64,000 nt of DNA from Urophycis tenuis (Eukaryota > Chordata > Actinopteri > Gadiformes > Phycidae), in contig JAXIVH010000031.1 of assembly GCA_036785325.1 (NCBI GenBank), positions 628,501 through 692,500 on the forward strand, given 5' to 3'. Within the stretch, counting starts at the first letter, position 1. Each line of letters starts with the position of its first letter. Below are positions 11,615-21,500 of the stretch, piece after piece. A model generated the notes under the pieces. The model was not told the origin of the DNA. It made no database searches and saw only the letters and a program-made list of their open reading frames with translations. Position numbers and translations under genes: made by a program.

Positions 11615-11812
11615 CCCCTTCGTATGTGGTTTAGTGTTTAACCTGATAAAGTTAACTCAGAGTAAGTGGTAAACCTCCAAATAGAAGCGCCCTCTGGCTG
11701 CATTCTAGAAAAACACAGCCATTAGGCTCTTCTATTAGAAGGTTTACCACTTACTCTGAGTTAACTTAATCAGGCTAAACACTAAACCACGTACAAGGAA
11801 TACCCCCCCTGG
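11615..11812. mobile_element. ~195-bp palindromic MITE
   Basis: The left arm (GTGGTTTAGTGTTTAACCTG, then AAAGTTAACTCAGAG) pairs with the right arm (CTCTGAGTTAACTTAATCAG, then GCTAAACACTAAACCAC). Arms are about 75-80 bases around a short centre containing GCGCCCTCTGGC. It has landed inside the duplicated exon 4 segment. Family not assigned; no clear target duplication. Confidence 0.7.
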
Positions 11813-11989
11813 GTTGATGTTGAAGCAAAGAAGACAATCAACAAAACAAAGTAACACACACATACTAGTTGTCCTAAGTTCATGCATACACACGCACACA
11901 AACACAATTTTTTTGAAAAACATGTAAAAGCCATGCCAGGTGTTGGTTAAAGTGTTTGGCTTTGTCAATAAGAAGTTTGTGTTTTTGTT

Positions 11990-12612
11990 TTAACAGTGTA
12001 ACAAAAATAATGGTAACCAACTGTATTTCCGCGGGTATTCAACTGCATTTTTTGCGGTAATATTCTGGCAACCACAGCTGCCGGTAATTCACTGTAGGTT
12101 GTCAAACTTTACAATAAAGTACTGTGATGTATGATACAGTTGTGTGTGTTTTTTTTTTTTGTGAAAGAATGTAATGAGATTAACAGAATATTGGGGGGGG
12201 GGGGGGGGGGGGGTTCACATTAATTTATCGTAAACAGCTTCACATTATTGAGGGGTTTTTTTTGCAGTAAAATACTATGATCTATGATACAGTTGTGACC
12301 TATTTATCACAGTAAAAGAATGTAAAGGGGTTTACAGAGTAAATATTTATTCACAGTAGTTTGCTGTAAACAGCTTTATATTATTGATGTTGTTATAGCA
12401 GGAAATTAAATTAAATTAAACAGGTTTACAATATACGTGTTTTTAATAGTAATATACCTTAAAAGCAACTTGTTTACACTGTAAAATTTACAGATGGGAA
12501 TATAATGTACCGTTATATCCTTTACATTGTCACCGTATTTCTTACAGTGAAGTTCTGGCAACCACAGCTGCCAGTATTTTACTGTAAATTTCACAGATTT
12601 TTTTTTACAGTG
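11990..12612. repeat. Right subterminal repeat region of the CACTG element, with a G21 tract
   Basis: Repeated words ACTGTA, TACAGT and GATACAGTTGTG, and two copies of a CTGGCAACCACAGCTGCC block, lead into the terminal ACAGTG. A run of 21 G lies at 12193-12213. Dense subterminal motifs are where CACTA-like transposases bind in known families; here that role is inference. A much shorter version of the motif set is at the left end (5348-5445). Confidence 0.6.
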
Positions 12613-12728
12613 TATGGAGCGAGCAGACTGTAGCAAGATGGCCGCCATGTGCGGACGTTCGACTCTGTTGGCCAGTGACGCGGACAAGACATCTAGTCTT
12701 CTGTGTATATCTATGGTGTTTACGAGTG

Positions 12729-12944
12729 GAAACCGGAAAAGCAATCACCAGCGAATGTAGTTTGCGGACCAATAACAGCCAAAGCCGCTGCGTTGGGGTT
12801 GCGTTGCCTCGACGCGTGTCTAGGATTTTTGGGAGGTGCACGTCAGGCCCTTGCATTGGACGCAAGGGGGTCCGCAAGGACGTAAAGGGTCCGTAACCCA
12901 CCAGCGTTGCGTCAACGCGGAAGCATAAATGAAGCATAACCCAG
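12729..12944. repeat. 216-bp GC-rich dispersed repeat, copy 1
   Basis: Starts AAACCGGAAAAGC and ends near AAGCATAACCCA. It is nearly identical in sequence, and equal in length, to 38941-39156. Shared features include GCGTTGCGTCAACGCGGAAGC, CCTCGACGCG and GGACGTAAAGGGTCCGTAA. Small open frames inside it are incidental. It resembles the end of a larger DNA transposon rather than a gene. Confidence 0.7.
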
Positions 12945-13370
12945 CCTTTACAGTAATGTTAAGTCTTCCCACTTTGAATGAATGTGTCACATTATCACAT
13001 TTCCCTGCACAATATCAGTGTACATTGCACATATTGTTAAACTTAATACTGTGAGAATTTGCACATTCCATGGTCATATTATGCACATTCATGAACATCT
13101 TAATTTTATTCTAAAACAGACATCCACTATATTCTTTAAATATTTTGTAAATAGTCCCATCAGCAAGGGTAATTCCTTTATTTTTGCTGTACATTGAAAA
13201 CATTTGGGGTTGACATCAAAATATATAAAAGATAGAAGAATATGAGACAAGAGATGAGTATTTCAGCTTCTATTTCCAGGTATTGACATCAAGATCTAGA
13301 CAGCACTTTTTGCATGAACCCACTAATTTGAGCAAATACTATTTGCCAAATAGGTGTTTTTTGTTGCCCA
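12945..13370. other. No gene recognised
   Basis: AT-rich sequence with several GCACATT words and no open frame with motifs, splice pair or element boundary. It separates the 216-bp repeat from the next repeat fragment. Confidence 0.45.
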
Positions 13371-13650
13371 TTTACATTTACATTTAGGCCATTTAGGAGA
13401 CACTTTTATCCAAAGTGACTTACAAAGAGTACATTTGTCAGGTTAACCATTGCTAGTATACAACATCTCTGACTCAGTGCCCAGTTACAAAGAGTGATTA
13501 AAGTGCCAAGACGTACAACAAATAAGAGCATGAGGGTAGGGTTATGCAGGGTTCAGATGAAAAAGAGGGTCTTGAGTCTCTTCTGGAAGATTGGAGGGAC
13601 TCTGCAGTCCTGATGCCCAGGTGTGTCCTATTACATTGATTATTCAAACA
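13371..13650 (-). repeat. LINE/SINE 3'-end fragment (CTTTTATCCAAAG tail family)
   Basis: The segment CATTTAGGAGACACTTTTAT, then CCAAAGTGACTT, is the reverse complement of the tail also seen at 11488 and 41530. Downstream, AACCATTGCTAGTATACAAC matches the reverse complement of 41411-41430, so this and 41280-41590 are copies of one repeat in opposite orientations. A decayed LINE-like frame continues to about 13650. Confidence 0.65.
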
Positions 13651-13689
13651 ATGAATCGCAATTTCAGCTTTGGGTTTTGCCAGTGCAGA

Positions 13690-14640
13690 CTGCATTTTTA
13701 GTTAAAATTGTATACCCAAGACCAGAGAGCTGTCTATGGGAGAAAAGCAAGCAATCTTGAAGCTAAGAGAAGATGGAAATCAATCACAGCCATTGCACAA
13801 ACATTGGCTATACAGCCATTATTATACAACCATCAGAATGTCCTGAAATAGAAGAAAAAGCACTGGTGTATGTAGCAACAGACGTCAAACTGGTTGACCA
13901 ACCAAGGAAAACATCAGCAGTTCATGACAGAAACATTGTGAGAGCTGTAAAAAAAACCCTACAACTGTCAGTGGCATCCCCAACAACCCCCAGACTACAG
14001 AAGTGAAGGCATAACAATCCACCCTTTGCAGAAGACTGAGAACAATAGTACAGAGGCTACACCAGAAGATGCAAACCACTCATTTGCAATAATAACAGGA
14101 CGGCCAGATTAGAAATTGTCAAAAGAGCTCAAAGGCTCAAAGGTTCTGGGTTTATGGACTGATTAAACAAAGATTAGCCTCTACCAAAGCGATGGAAATG
14201 CTAATGTGTGGAGAAAAAATGGATCTGCTCATGATCCCAAACAGATAAGCTTATCTGTGAAACACGGTGGAGATAGTAATGTCATGGCTTGGGCTTGCAT
14301 GGCTTCTTCTAGGACGGGCTCATTGTTCTTCATTGATGATGTAACACATGATGGCAGCGGCAAAACTTTAAAGAAACTTTTAAGAGATGCAAGAAAACTG
14401 ATCAGGAGATTCTTAAGAGTTCATCAAGTGGAAGGTTTTAGATTGGCCAAATCAATCTCCAGACTGATCAGTCTCCTAGTTGAGCATGCATTTTACCTGC
14501 TAAAGAGGAGACTGAACAAATGCCTCAAAAGCTCGGAAAAGCATCACAAAAGAAGAATCCAATAATGTATTGATGTCAATGGGTCGCAGGCTTGATGTGG
14601 TTATTGCAAGCAAAGGTTTTTTTCCACAACATAGTAAGTG
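13690..14640 (+). pseudogene. Tc1/mariner transposase relic
   Basis: Translation from an ATG at 13736 gives a decayed helix-turn-helix start (GEKQAILKLREDGNQSQ). 14206-14380 keeps the hallmark NGSAHDPKQISLSVKHGG and VMAWACMASSRTGSLFFIDD segment of Tc1 catalytic domains. Several stops and frame changes separate the blocks, and the usual DDE triad cannot be followed in one frame. Terminal inverted repeats were not recognised. An old dead copy. Confidence 0.75.
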
Positions 14641-14955
14641 TAAGTAAGTATTATTCATTTCTAATCTATTTTAAGTAAATCTGTTCTGATACTATTGCTC
14701 ACCTAAAAATGTGGTGTTCCATCACCACATTTCCATCCAGACATGTGGACTCGAGTCACATGACTTGGACTCGAGTCAGACTCGAGTCATTATTTTAATG
14801 ACTTCAGACTCATAAAATTCGCCATAACTTGCGACTCGACTTGGACTTGAATACTATTCACTCGAGACTTGAATCGGACTTTGCCTCTTTGACTTGTAAT
14901 GACTTGACATGTCTCCAGTCAAAAAATAAATTTCCTGATCGTGGACCAAGACACG

Positions 14956-15700
14956 TAGGGCTGGGCGATTAATTGAATTTCGATTTCGATTACGATTTTG
15001 GCTTCCCTCGATCATTAAAACCGTAATAAAACGATCATTCTGCCACCCGCCGTGTTGTGTGTGGTAAATGGAGCGAACCCTTCTTTCTCCACCTACGCAC
15101 TCCGCTGCGCCCCGCCCCCGCCTGAAAACTTGCAAGATATGTCAAGCGACCGTACGGTCTGCACCTCAAGCGAATACGACCAATCTATATAACCACTTAA
15201 AGTCCGCACACAGAGTAATACAGGACCAAGCAATGAAGGAAAAAATGAAACGCTTCTCCACTCCTGCCACCGCAACACAATCCTCAATTAAGGAGACGCT
15301 ATACAATGCCACCCCATATCCACCCAGCTCCCGCAGGCATAAAGAAATAACGGATGCAATCGCATACATGATTGCCAAAGACATGTGCCCTATCAGCACC
15401 GTTAGCGACCCGGCGTTCAATAAACTGATAAACACATTGGACAAGCGGTATGTGTTACCATCACGTCACCATTTCAGTAGAATTGCGCTGCCTGCCCTTT
15501 ATGACGAATGTCGCGGAAAATTTGCAAGAGAAGTGTCAACAGCATTATATTTTGCCACCACAACGGACCTATGTTTGAGTCGCACCATCAAAAACATTTT
15601 TAGATTTTTTTTTTTTAATCAATGAATAATCGTCTTTAATAATCGCAATTACAATATCAATCAAAATGATTATCATTTTTGACATAATCGAGCAGCCCTA
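14956..15700. mobile_element. Nested hAT-like element (TAGGGCTG...CAGCCCTA ends)
   Basis: The left end TAGGGCTGGGCGATTAAT pairs with the right end ATAATCGAGCAGCCCTA. Both ends lie within the larger hAT. The flanking octamers CCAAGACA and CCCAGAGA are similar but not identical, so the target duplication is only tentative. The BED-type ORF at 15068-15625 falls inside these ends. Confidence 0.65.
15068..15625 (+). pseudogene. BED zinc-finger / N-terminal hAT transposase (ZBED1-like), truncated
   Basis: 185 codons. Residues 20-50 form a BED finger, with CKICQATV supplying the two Cys and HLKSAH the two His. The helical N-terminal hAT region follows (SSRRHKEITDAIAYMIAKD, and a block resembling FNKLINTLDKRYVLPSR). 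The frame ends after TTTDLCLSR in a T-rich stretch just where the RNase H-like core should begin, so catalytic Asp and Glu residues are absent. Related host proteins (ZBED1) exist, but its position inside inverted repeats marks it as transposon-derived. Confidence 0.75.
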
Positions 15701-15929
15701 CCCCAGAGACTCATTCACTTCCGCGAGAAAAACAAAGAAACAAACTAAAAAAGCGGGACGGGCGGGCAGAGCCTGCTGGCCGATACCTGTAGAGACCTAT
15801 TTATATACAGTCTATGGTAGAGACATGTTACAGAAGTCGAGCGTCCGGTCTGCATGAGAAACATTTAGGGCATTTAGCAGACGCTTTTATCCAAAGCGAC
15901 TTAGGGGGTGTTCACACCAAGCGTTTTTT

Positions 15930-16093
15930 TTTTTTTAATGTTTAACACAACTTTTCCAGCTGTTCCTGCTTCCAGCGCTCCAGTAGAGCGTGTGTTCAGC
16001 CATGGGGGCATTATAATGCGTCCCCATCGCTCGCAGATGTCGGACACACTGCTATCCAGTTTAATTTTTTGCAAATGCAATTCTTCATGTTGA
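15930..16093 (+). pseudogene. hAT C-terminal dimerisation domain fragment
   Basis: The open segment reads PASSAPVERVFSHGGIIMRP and then SQMSDTLLSSLIFCK, the characteristic C-terminal hAT family motif. The expected upstream catalytic domain is missing; 15701-15929 instead holds unrelated sequence and a CTTTTATCCAAAGCGACTTA repeat tail. It may belong to the outer element or, before decay, to the same transposase as the BED ORF. Confidence 0.75.
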
Positions 16094-16744
16094 TCTCTCT
16101 CTGTCTGTCTCTCTCTTTCTGTCTCTCAAGCGCCTACCCCCAGCACCTTTCATTGTGTGTAGTCATGCTGCTTAATTGTTATGCAGATTAAACATTGTTT
16201 TATTGAAATATTAGGTTTCATTGTGATTTAAGCAACATGTTGACCTACTGTAACTGGCATCCACTGAAGCATCAATGCCAGTTACATGCATCCACACAGT
16301 TCATGCCTCACTAGTCAAGGCGCTTTACCAACTTTAGGATGACAGTGGTGCCTTCCGTGCTCATACATTTCTAACCCACCATTCACACACAATACTTTGA
16401 AGGTCTTTGGGCGCATGCGTATATACAGATATATAAAATATATGCATAGTTTAATCTGTATGTATAAAAAAAATACTGAAGATTAGGTTGATATGTTGAA
16501 ATTGTGATCGTTAGTCTGATAATGGCATTATTAAGTGAAGAGTACATGATGACTTGTTCAGGACTCGAAGAAGCTTGGGACTTGGACTTGGACTCGACTT
16601 GGCTTTGGTGTTACTTGGAATTGGACTCGACTTGCCCTTCTCTGTCTTTACTTGGGACTTGACTTGGACTTGACTGCTAAGACTTGGGACTTACTTGGGA
16701 CTTACCAAACAGTGACTTGGTCCCACCTCTGTTTCCATCCACCA

Positions 16745-16895
16745 TCACCATTAGCTTTTCCAATAGTTTCAGAGGGGACTGTATATTTTACATATTATTC
16801 TTATTGTTAATGTTTCTATTTTTATATACCTATTAAAATTCCTTGCAGGTGTTAACCTTACTTGGCAATAAAGCAAATTCTGATTCTGATTCATC
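16745..16895 (+). repeat. LINE 3' tail ending (TTCTGA)n
   Basis: The sequence ends ACTTGGCAATAAAGCAAATTC and then TGATTCTGATTC, a common fish LINE 3' terminus with a polyadenylation-like AATAAA and a short tandem tail. No coding part remains upstream, so this is a strongly 5'-truncated insertion. The clade cannot be fixed from the tail alone. Confidence 0.6.
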
Positions 16896-17803
16896 CAAGT
16901 AACCTATGAATATTCAATTGATTTTAACAAAGCGTTTCGCAGAAAAAACATTACGTATTGGATTGTTTGCATCATCTCACATTGCATTGTCTCATTTCAG
17001 CATCGCAAAGCAACTAGCAATAATTAACTACATGATGAACAATTCAACCTGGCAACCTATAAGTAAATGACTGCTGAATCTAAAGAATTGTATCTAGATA
17101 ACAGTTGGGACCTTTCACTGTTGTGGTCTGTGGTGTGCTTCCAGTGTCCGCCTGATGTACCATGTTCTATCTGCTACTACTTAGGAGTTCTGTTTGATAA
17201 CGTTGTGAAGAAGTATGGTAACATGGGAGATGTTGTCTTCACTAGCATTGGCAGTAAATATATCTGGCGTCATTAGTGTTAACATATTAAAGTTTTATTC
17301 AAGTTAGATTTAGTTGTGCTAATTCACTTTACATAATTGAATTCTAATAAAATAGCCCAAACTAATATACAGTTAACTGACCATTAGATGAGTATACTGC
17401 TCAAACAGCTGTATATAATGTTATGTGTGAATTCAATTGTTGGGTAGCCCAGCTGTGATCCATGGACAAAACAATTATACCAAAAATAACATAATAACAA
17501 TAATAGTATTTTGCAACTTTTGTAACGTTACCATCCACATTGCAGTGTTTCCCACAGCATGTTATTCTACTTTGTTGGTAGCTGAATTAAGGGAGTAAAG
17601 GGGATGATGACATTGACATGCAATCTCATCAAATGTAACTGATAATTACCTTGAAAAAAATCTGATTACCGGTACTCTGGGTTTGAAGAAAATTGGGATA
17701 ATGTTGTTGTATGTAATGTCTATTTTGTGGGGAAATGTTACATATTATACCTTTAAGAAGGCATCTGTAAATCAGTTGTGTGTCAACATTGGAATAATAT
17801 TCC
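16896..17803. other. Intronic sequence, no gene recognised
   Basis: Lies in the presumed second intron of rnf103. One 69-codon plus-strand open frame (17067-17276) shows no motif I recognise and no splice context. I looked here for the third rnf103 exon on the minus strand and did not see it. Confidence 0.5.
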
Positions 17804-17916
17804 AGCCTTAATGGCACACGTTCTACCTGATGAGCTACAGGGGCACCACCGATAATATAATATATTATCGGTGGTGCCCCTGTAGCTCATCAGGTAGAGC
17901 GTGTGCCATTAAGGCT
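17804..17916. repeat. Near-perfect 113-bp palindrome made of inverted SINE heads
   Basis: Arms 17804-17859 and 17861-17916 (56 bases each) are reverse complements with one T-G mismatch (17821 versus 17899) and a single-base spacer. Each arm carries the tRNA-derived promoter segment GCCCCTGTAGCTCATCAGG. In rnf103 orientation it is about 200 bases into intron 2. Such DNA can extrude as a cruciform and its RNA can fold into a long hairpin. Confidence 0.9.
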
Positions 17917-17990
17917 TAGCCCTTGACAGTGACCTGCATTTGATTCCAGCTTGTGTTCATTTGCTGCTCGCTAATTGCCCCCCCCCCCTC
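17868..17990 (+). repeat. tRNA-derived SINE head
   Basis: After the palindrome centre the plus strand reads TAGCTCATCAGG (A-box like) and about 45 bases later GCATTTGATTCC (degenerate B-box). Family SINEs use these as an internal RNA polymerase III promoter. The cloverleaf does not close as a functional tRNA, so it is not called a tRNA gene. A C-rich run and a short A-rich tail follow. Confidence 0.6.
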
Positions 17991-18119
17991 TCTCCATACT
18001 ACCATACTTTCTTGTCTAATCTGTACACCGTCTATCAAATAAAAACAAAAAAAAAGCATGAAACACCCCCAAAAATAAATCTTAAAAAATATATATATAT
18101 ATATTCCAAATGCTTTTAC

Positions 18120-18268
18120 CTGTACCAGCCAAATCCCATCCTTTGTGTCCTCCACTAGTTCGTAAAAGTGTATTTCCCCACTGAAGGAGGTGCTGCCTGG
18201 TTCTCCTTCCTCGGTCTGTTCTTCTTCTCTCTTAATGGCTGAGTACAGCTCCCCATGCATCAACTCTC
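18120..18268 (-). CDS. rnf103: rnf103 exon 2
   Basis: Minus-strand exon of 149 nt, with acceptor TTTTCACAG before 18268 and donor GTAAAAG after 18120. It joins exon 1 in phase 1 to give GELMHGELYSAIK and continues through FSGEIHFYELVEDTKDG to IWLVQ. This matches the second exon of vertebrate RNF103, an endoplasmic-reticulum membrane E3 ubiquitin ligase, including the exon boundary after the Gln. It encodes lumenal N-terminal sequence; the transmembrane and RING parts come from later exons not in the window. About 12 kb of transposons separate it from exon 1. No stop or frameshift is present. Confidence 0.9.
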
Positions 18269-18524
18269 CTGTGAAAAGAAAGCCATTGAATCTCCTCTAA
18301 GTAGCAAAAGACTTTTGAAAATTATATAGAAATGGCAATGTTATGTCAGTGGAAGCAAACAAATGGTACCATCCTAATAGTGTATTCACCTATATTCAAT
18401 TATCATCAATGTGCTGTTCTTTTTAGCCATGACATAGACATTAATAAAATGTCACCTAATATGTCAAGCTGTACAATCAATTAAAGCAAAAATAAAGTAG
18501 AAAAAAGAACAACATTGAAAAAGT
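18269..18524 (-). other. rnf103 intron 1, proximal unassigned part
   Basis: AT-rich intronic sequence between the exon 2 acceptor and the 3' end of an antisense LINE. The polypyrimidine tract of the acceptor is modest (TTTCTTTTCACAG on the minus strand). Nothing else recognised. Confidence 0.5.
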
Positions 18525-21500
18525 ACCCAGGTTCAAGTAACTTTATTGTCAAGTGTGCTACATGGCAGGCATATAGCACAGATGAAATTGCAGTCCTCTC
18601 AGACCTGCGGTGCAAAATGAACAAAATGAAAAATCAGACAAACAAACAGACAAACAGACATTGTACAGACAACACAGAAAAATACAGGTACGGCAGAAAA
18701 ATACAAGTATGAACACAAAAATACAAGTACGAAATACAAAATACAAAAGTGAAAGTGAGGTAGTGCGTTGTAGTCGTGCAATTATACTCAAAAGATACTC
18801 TAAAGTGGCAAAGTGGAGTGTGCAGTCCCTGAGTCACAGTACAGAGTTTGTAAGTGGTGGTGGGAAGGAGATGATCTGAGGTCAGATGATGCTGGTGGGT
18901 GTGGGGTTAGAGCAGTGTTTCCCACACATTGACGAGACTGTGGCGCACCGCCATAGTCTAATTTCGGCCGCCATAGTCTAATTTCAATATCCTCCCGGAC
19001 GAGAGCTAGTGAGCAGAGCTGAGCGGTGCGAACATTCCGCTCCTCTCTCAGAGGGCTGTTCCCTCGGCCGCTCCTCGCTCTAAATCGCGTCCGGCCGCTC
19101 CGATCATTTTTGCTCCCTGCTCCACTTTAAAGTCATGCCGCTCCACTGAAATCGCTCCACGCATTTATTTTAAAAGATAGACAAGTGCAACAAGAAGACA
19201 CATTTGGGCATGCCTCAGACTCGTGGTGTGAGCGGTATCGGAGCGACACCGGAGCGGAACAGAGCGGCCGCTCCGGCGTCTAAATAACAAACGCTCCACG
19301 CTGCAGCAACATTCCATCCGCTCCTCGCTCGCTCGCGCTCCGCTCCGCTCACTAACTCTGGCCCGGACTCATTTCAACTAGGCAGATAGACTTCACTAGC
19401 AGCTCAATAATAAGCCTACACAGGTGGACTGCAGCGTTTAATAAAAGGGGAAATCCTCGCGACTGGTTTGGCTCCTCAACGTTCCGTTTCCCCCCGTCGC
19501 CATGGTAAAGCGTCGTCGTGACCCCCCCCCCCCCCCAGCTGCGCGCTTGACAGTTCACTAGTAGTATAAAGGCTCAGCACTGTGTTTTAGTCATTTTTGT
19601 ATAAATGCTTTCTGAAAACTCCTCAACCCCATATAGCATGACACATTGTGTCATCAACATTCATATCAGTACCAACAGTTTGTAAGTAATTTGTCAGTAA
19701 TTGATATGTCATAAATTGGTTCTCAAAATTCACCAGATTGATGCATTTCAATGAAATGTACTAATTTTTTCTCCCGGGGGGGCATGCCCCCGGACCCCCC
19801 TAGAGGATCGCGAGCCCCCCACCATAGTCTACAAAAATCCTGTGGGAAACACTGGGTTAGAGTCTGTGGCAGGGGGCAGAGGAGGGACGACGGCCAGGGG
19901 CAGAGCAGGGAGGGAGTTGAGCCTCCGGACATCCTGATGAAAGAAGCTGTCTTTGAGCCTGCTGGTTCTGGCCCGGAGACTCTGCAGTCTCCTCCCCGAC
20001 GGCAGAAGGCTGAAGATACTGTGGGATGGGTGGGTGGGGTCACCAGCAATCCTGATGGCTTTGCTGGTGAGGCGGGTGGTGTAAATGTCCAATAGGGGGG
20101 GAGAGAGACACAGATGATCCTCTCAGCTGCTCTCACTATGCGGCTATGCGCTGCAGTGTCTTGCGGCAGGACACGGTACAGGCACCGTACCACACAGTGA
20201 TGCAGCTGGTCAGGAGGCTCTCGATGGTGCCTCTGTAGAAGGTGTGCATGATGGTGGATGAGGCCCCAGCTCTTCTCAGTTTGCGGAGGAAGTACAGGCG
20301 TTGTTGGGCTTTTTTGGCCAGTGATGTGGTGTTGTGGTTCCAGGACAGGTCTTCGGAGATGTGCAGGAGGGGGCTAAGCATACATCCTTGGGGGCCCCCG
20401 TGTTCAATGTGATGGTGCTTGAGGTGCTGCTGCCGACACGAATTGCCTGTGGTCTCGCCATCAGGAAGTGCAGCAGCCAGATGCACAGGGAGGTGTTGAG
20501 TCCCAGCTGGTTCAGTTTGTGAATGAGCTGCTGGGGGATGATTGTATTGAATGCTGAGCTGAAGTCAATGAACAGCATTCTGACATATGAGTCTTTGGTA
20601 TCCAGGTGGGTGGGCAAAGGAGATGGCCTCATCGGTCGAAGGGTTGGACCGGTGTTGTTCCTGGTGTCTCTGCTGTTGCTGAAGCGGTCGGCGATCCTCC
20701 TGGATTACTGTCTTTTAGCCTGATGCCTTGTGCCAGGTTGGCCCTGGCTGCCTTCAGGCCCACCTCATCTCCAGCTCTGAAGGCGGTGTTCTGAGCCCTC
20801 AGGAGTCTGTAGACTTCCCCTGTCAGCCATGGCTTCTGGTTGGCCCGAATGCGGATGTTCTTGGTGACCGTGACGTCATCAATGCATTTCCGCATGTAGG
20901 AAGTGACGGTGTCTGTGTACTCCTGGAGGGCTGTGATGTTATTATAGGTGGCTGCCTATCTGAACATGCTCCAGTCGGTGATGAGGAAGCAGTCCTGGAG
21001 TGTCTCTGAAGACCCCTCAGGCCACACGCGTAACTGCTTTGTTGTTGGTCTGATGACTTAACCAGGGGTCTGTATGCAGGCATAGTGGTGGTGTGGTCTG
21101 AGGCTCCTAGGTGAGGCAGGTGGAGGGCTTTGTAGGCCCCTCTATGTGTGGTGTAAACATTGTCCAGGATGTTATTGCCAAATGTGGGAAAGTTGATGTG
21201 TCCATGGAGTTGTGGAAACACGCTCTTGGGGTTTGCATGATTGAAATCCACAGTCAGGATGAGGAAAGCATCAGGGTGGGCTGTCTGCTGCTCACTGATG
21301 TCCTGGTAGAGTTCATACAGTGCTTTGATCCTTTTGTTGTTGGAGCCGGGCGGGATGTATATTGCTACCAGCAATATGGCACTAAATTCCCTCGGCAGGT
21401 AGAATGGCCGGCATTTAATAACCATAAACTCCACCGATGTTGAGCAGTGTGTCCACCACAGCAGCTTCGCAGCAGCTTCGCGGCACCAGGCATCACTGAT

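Larger units (their letters stand above)
5348..12612 (+). mobile_element. 7.3 kb CACTG...CAGTG DNA transposon carrying two genes
   Basis: The left end reads CACTGTAAAAAAAA and the right end is its inverse, TTTTTTTTACAGTG. Outside both ends is a TA, compatible with a 2-bp target duplication. The right 600 bases are packed with ACTGTA/TACAGT words and two copies of a block containing CTGGCAACCACAGCTGCC (near 12064 and 12555), resembling the subterminal repeats of CACTA-type elements. Inside, on the plus strand, are a zinc-finger transposase-like gene (6153-8721) and a spliced SAM-domain gene (8787-11097). CACTG ends suggest the CACTA/CMC group, but I could not confirm the superfamily. Two smaller palindromic elements have inserted into it. 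Confidence 0.7.
14738..16731. mobile_element. hAT transposon, 8-bp target duplication TTTCCATC
   Basis: TTTCCATC occurs perfectly at 14730-14737 and 16732-16739. Between them the element starts CAGACATGTGGACTCGAGTC and ends GGTCCCACCTCTG, an imperfect inverse. Subterminal regions on both sides are crowded with GACTTGG and ACTCGAGTC words. Inside are a BED-finger ORF within a second, nested inverted-repeat unit (14956-15700) and a hAT C-terminal dimerisation fragment (about 15930-16093). The 8-bp duplication is diagnostic of hAT. The transposase core is missing, so the copy is non-autonomous. Confidence 0.85.

Noticed and set aside
12675..12896. Open frames in the GC-rich 216-bp repeat
   Set aside because: The second copy at 38941 does not preserve the frames.
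17067..17276. 69-codon frame in rnf103 intron 2
   Set aside because: No motif or homologous copy recognised; length is within chance expectation.
17870..17960. Possible tRNA gene
   Set aside because: A-box present but the B-box is degenerate and the cloverleaf does not close; a SINE head explains it.
1..18119. rnf103 exon 3
   Set aside because: I looked for a phase-0 minus-strand exon resembling the next RNF103 segment and found none; it is probably left of the window.
18995..19350. A third nested element with AGCGGAGCGG ends inside the hAT
   Set aside because: Composition and rough inverse ends suggest it, but no target duplication could be confirmed, so it is only mentioned within the hAT entry.
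19751..20095. 114-codon plus-strand frame next to a hAT end
   Set aside because: Antisense to the C-terminal part of LINE copy A and extending across the hAT border, so not a gene.
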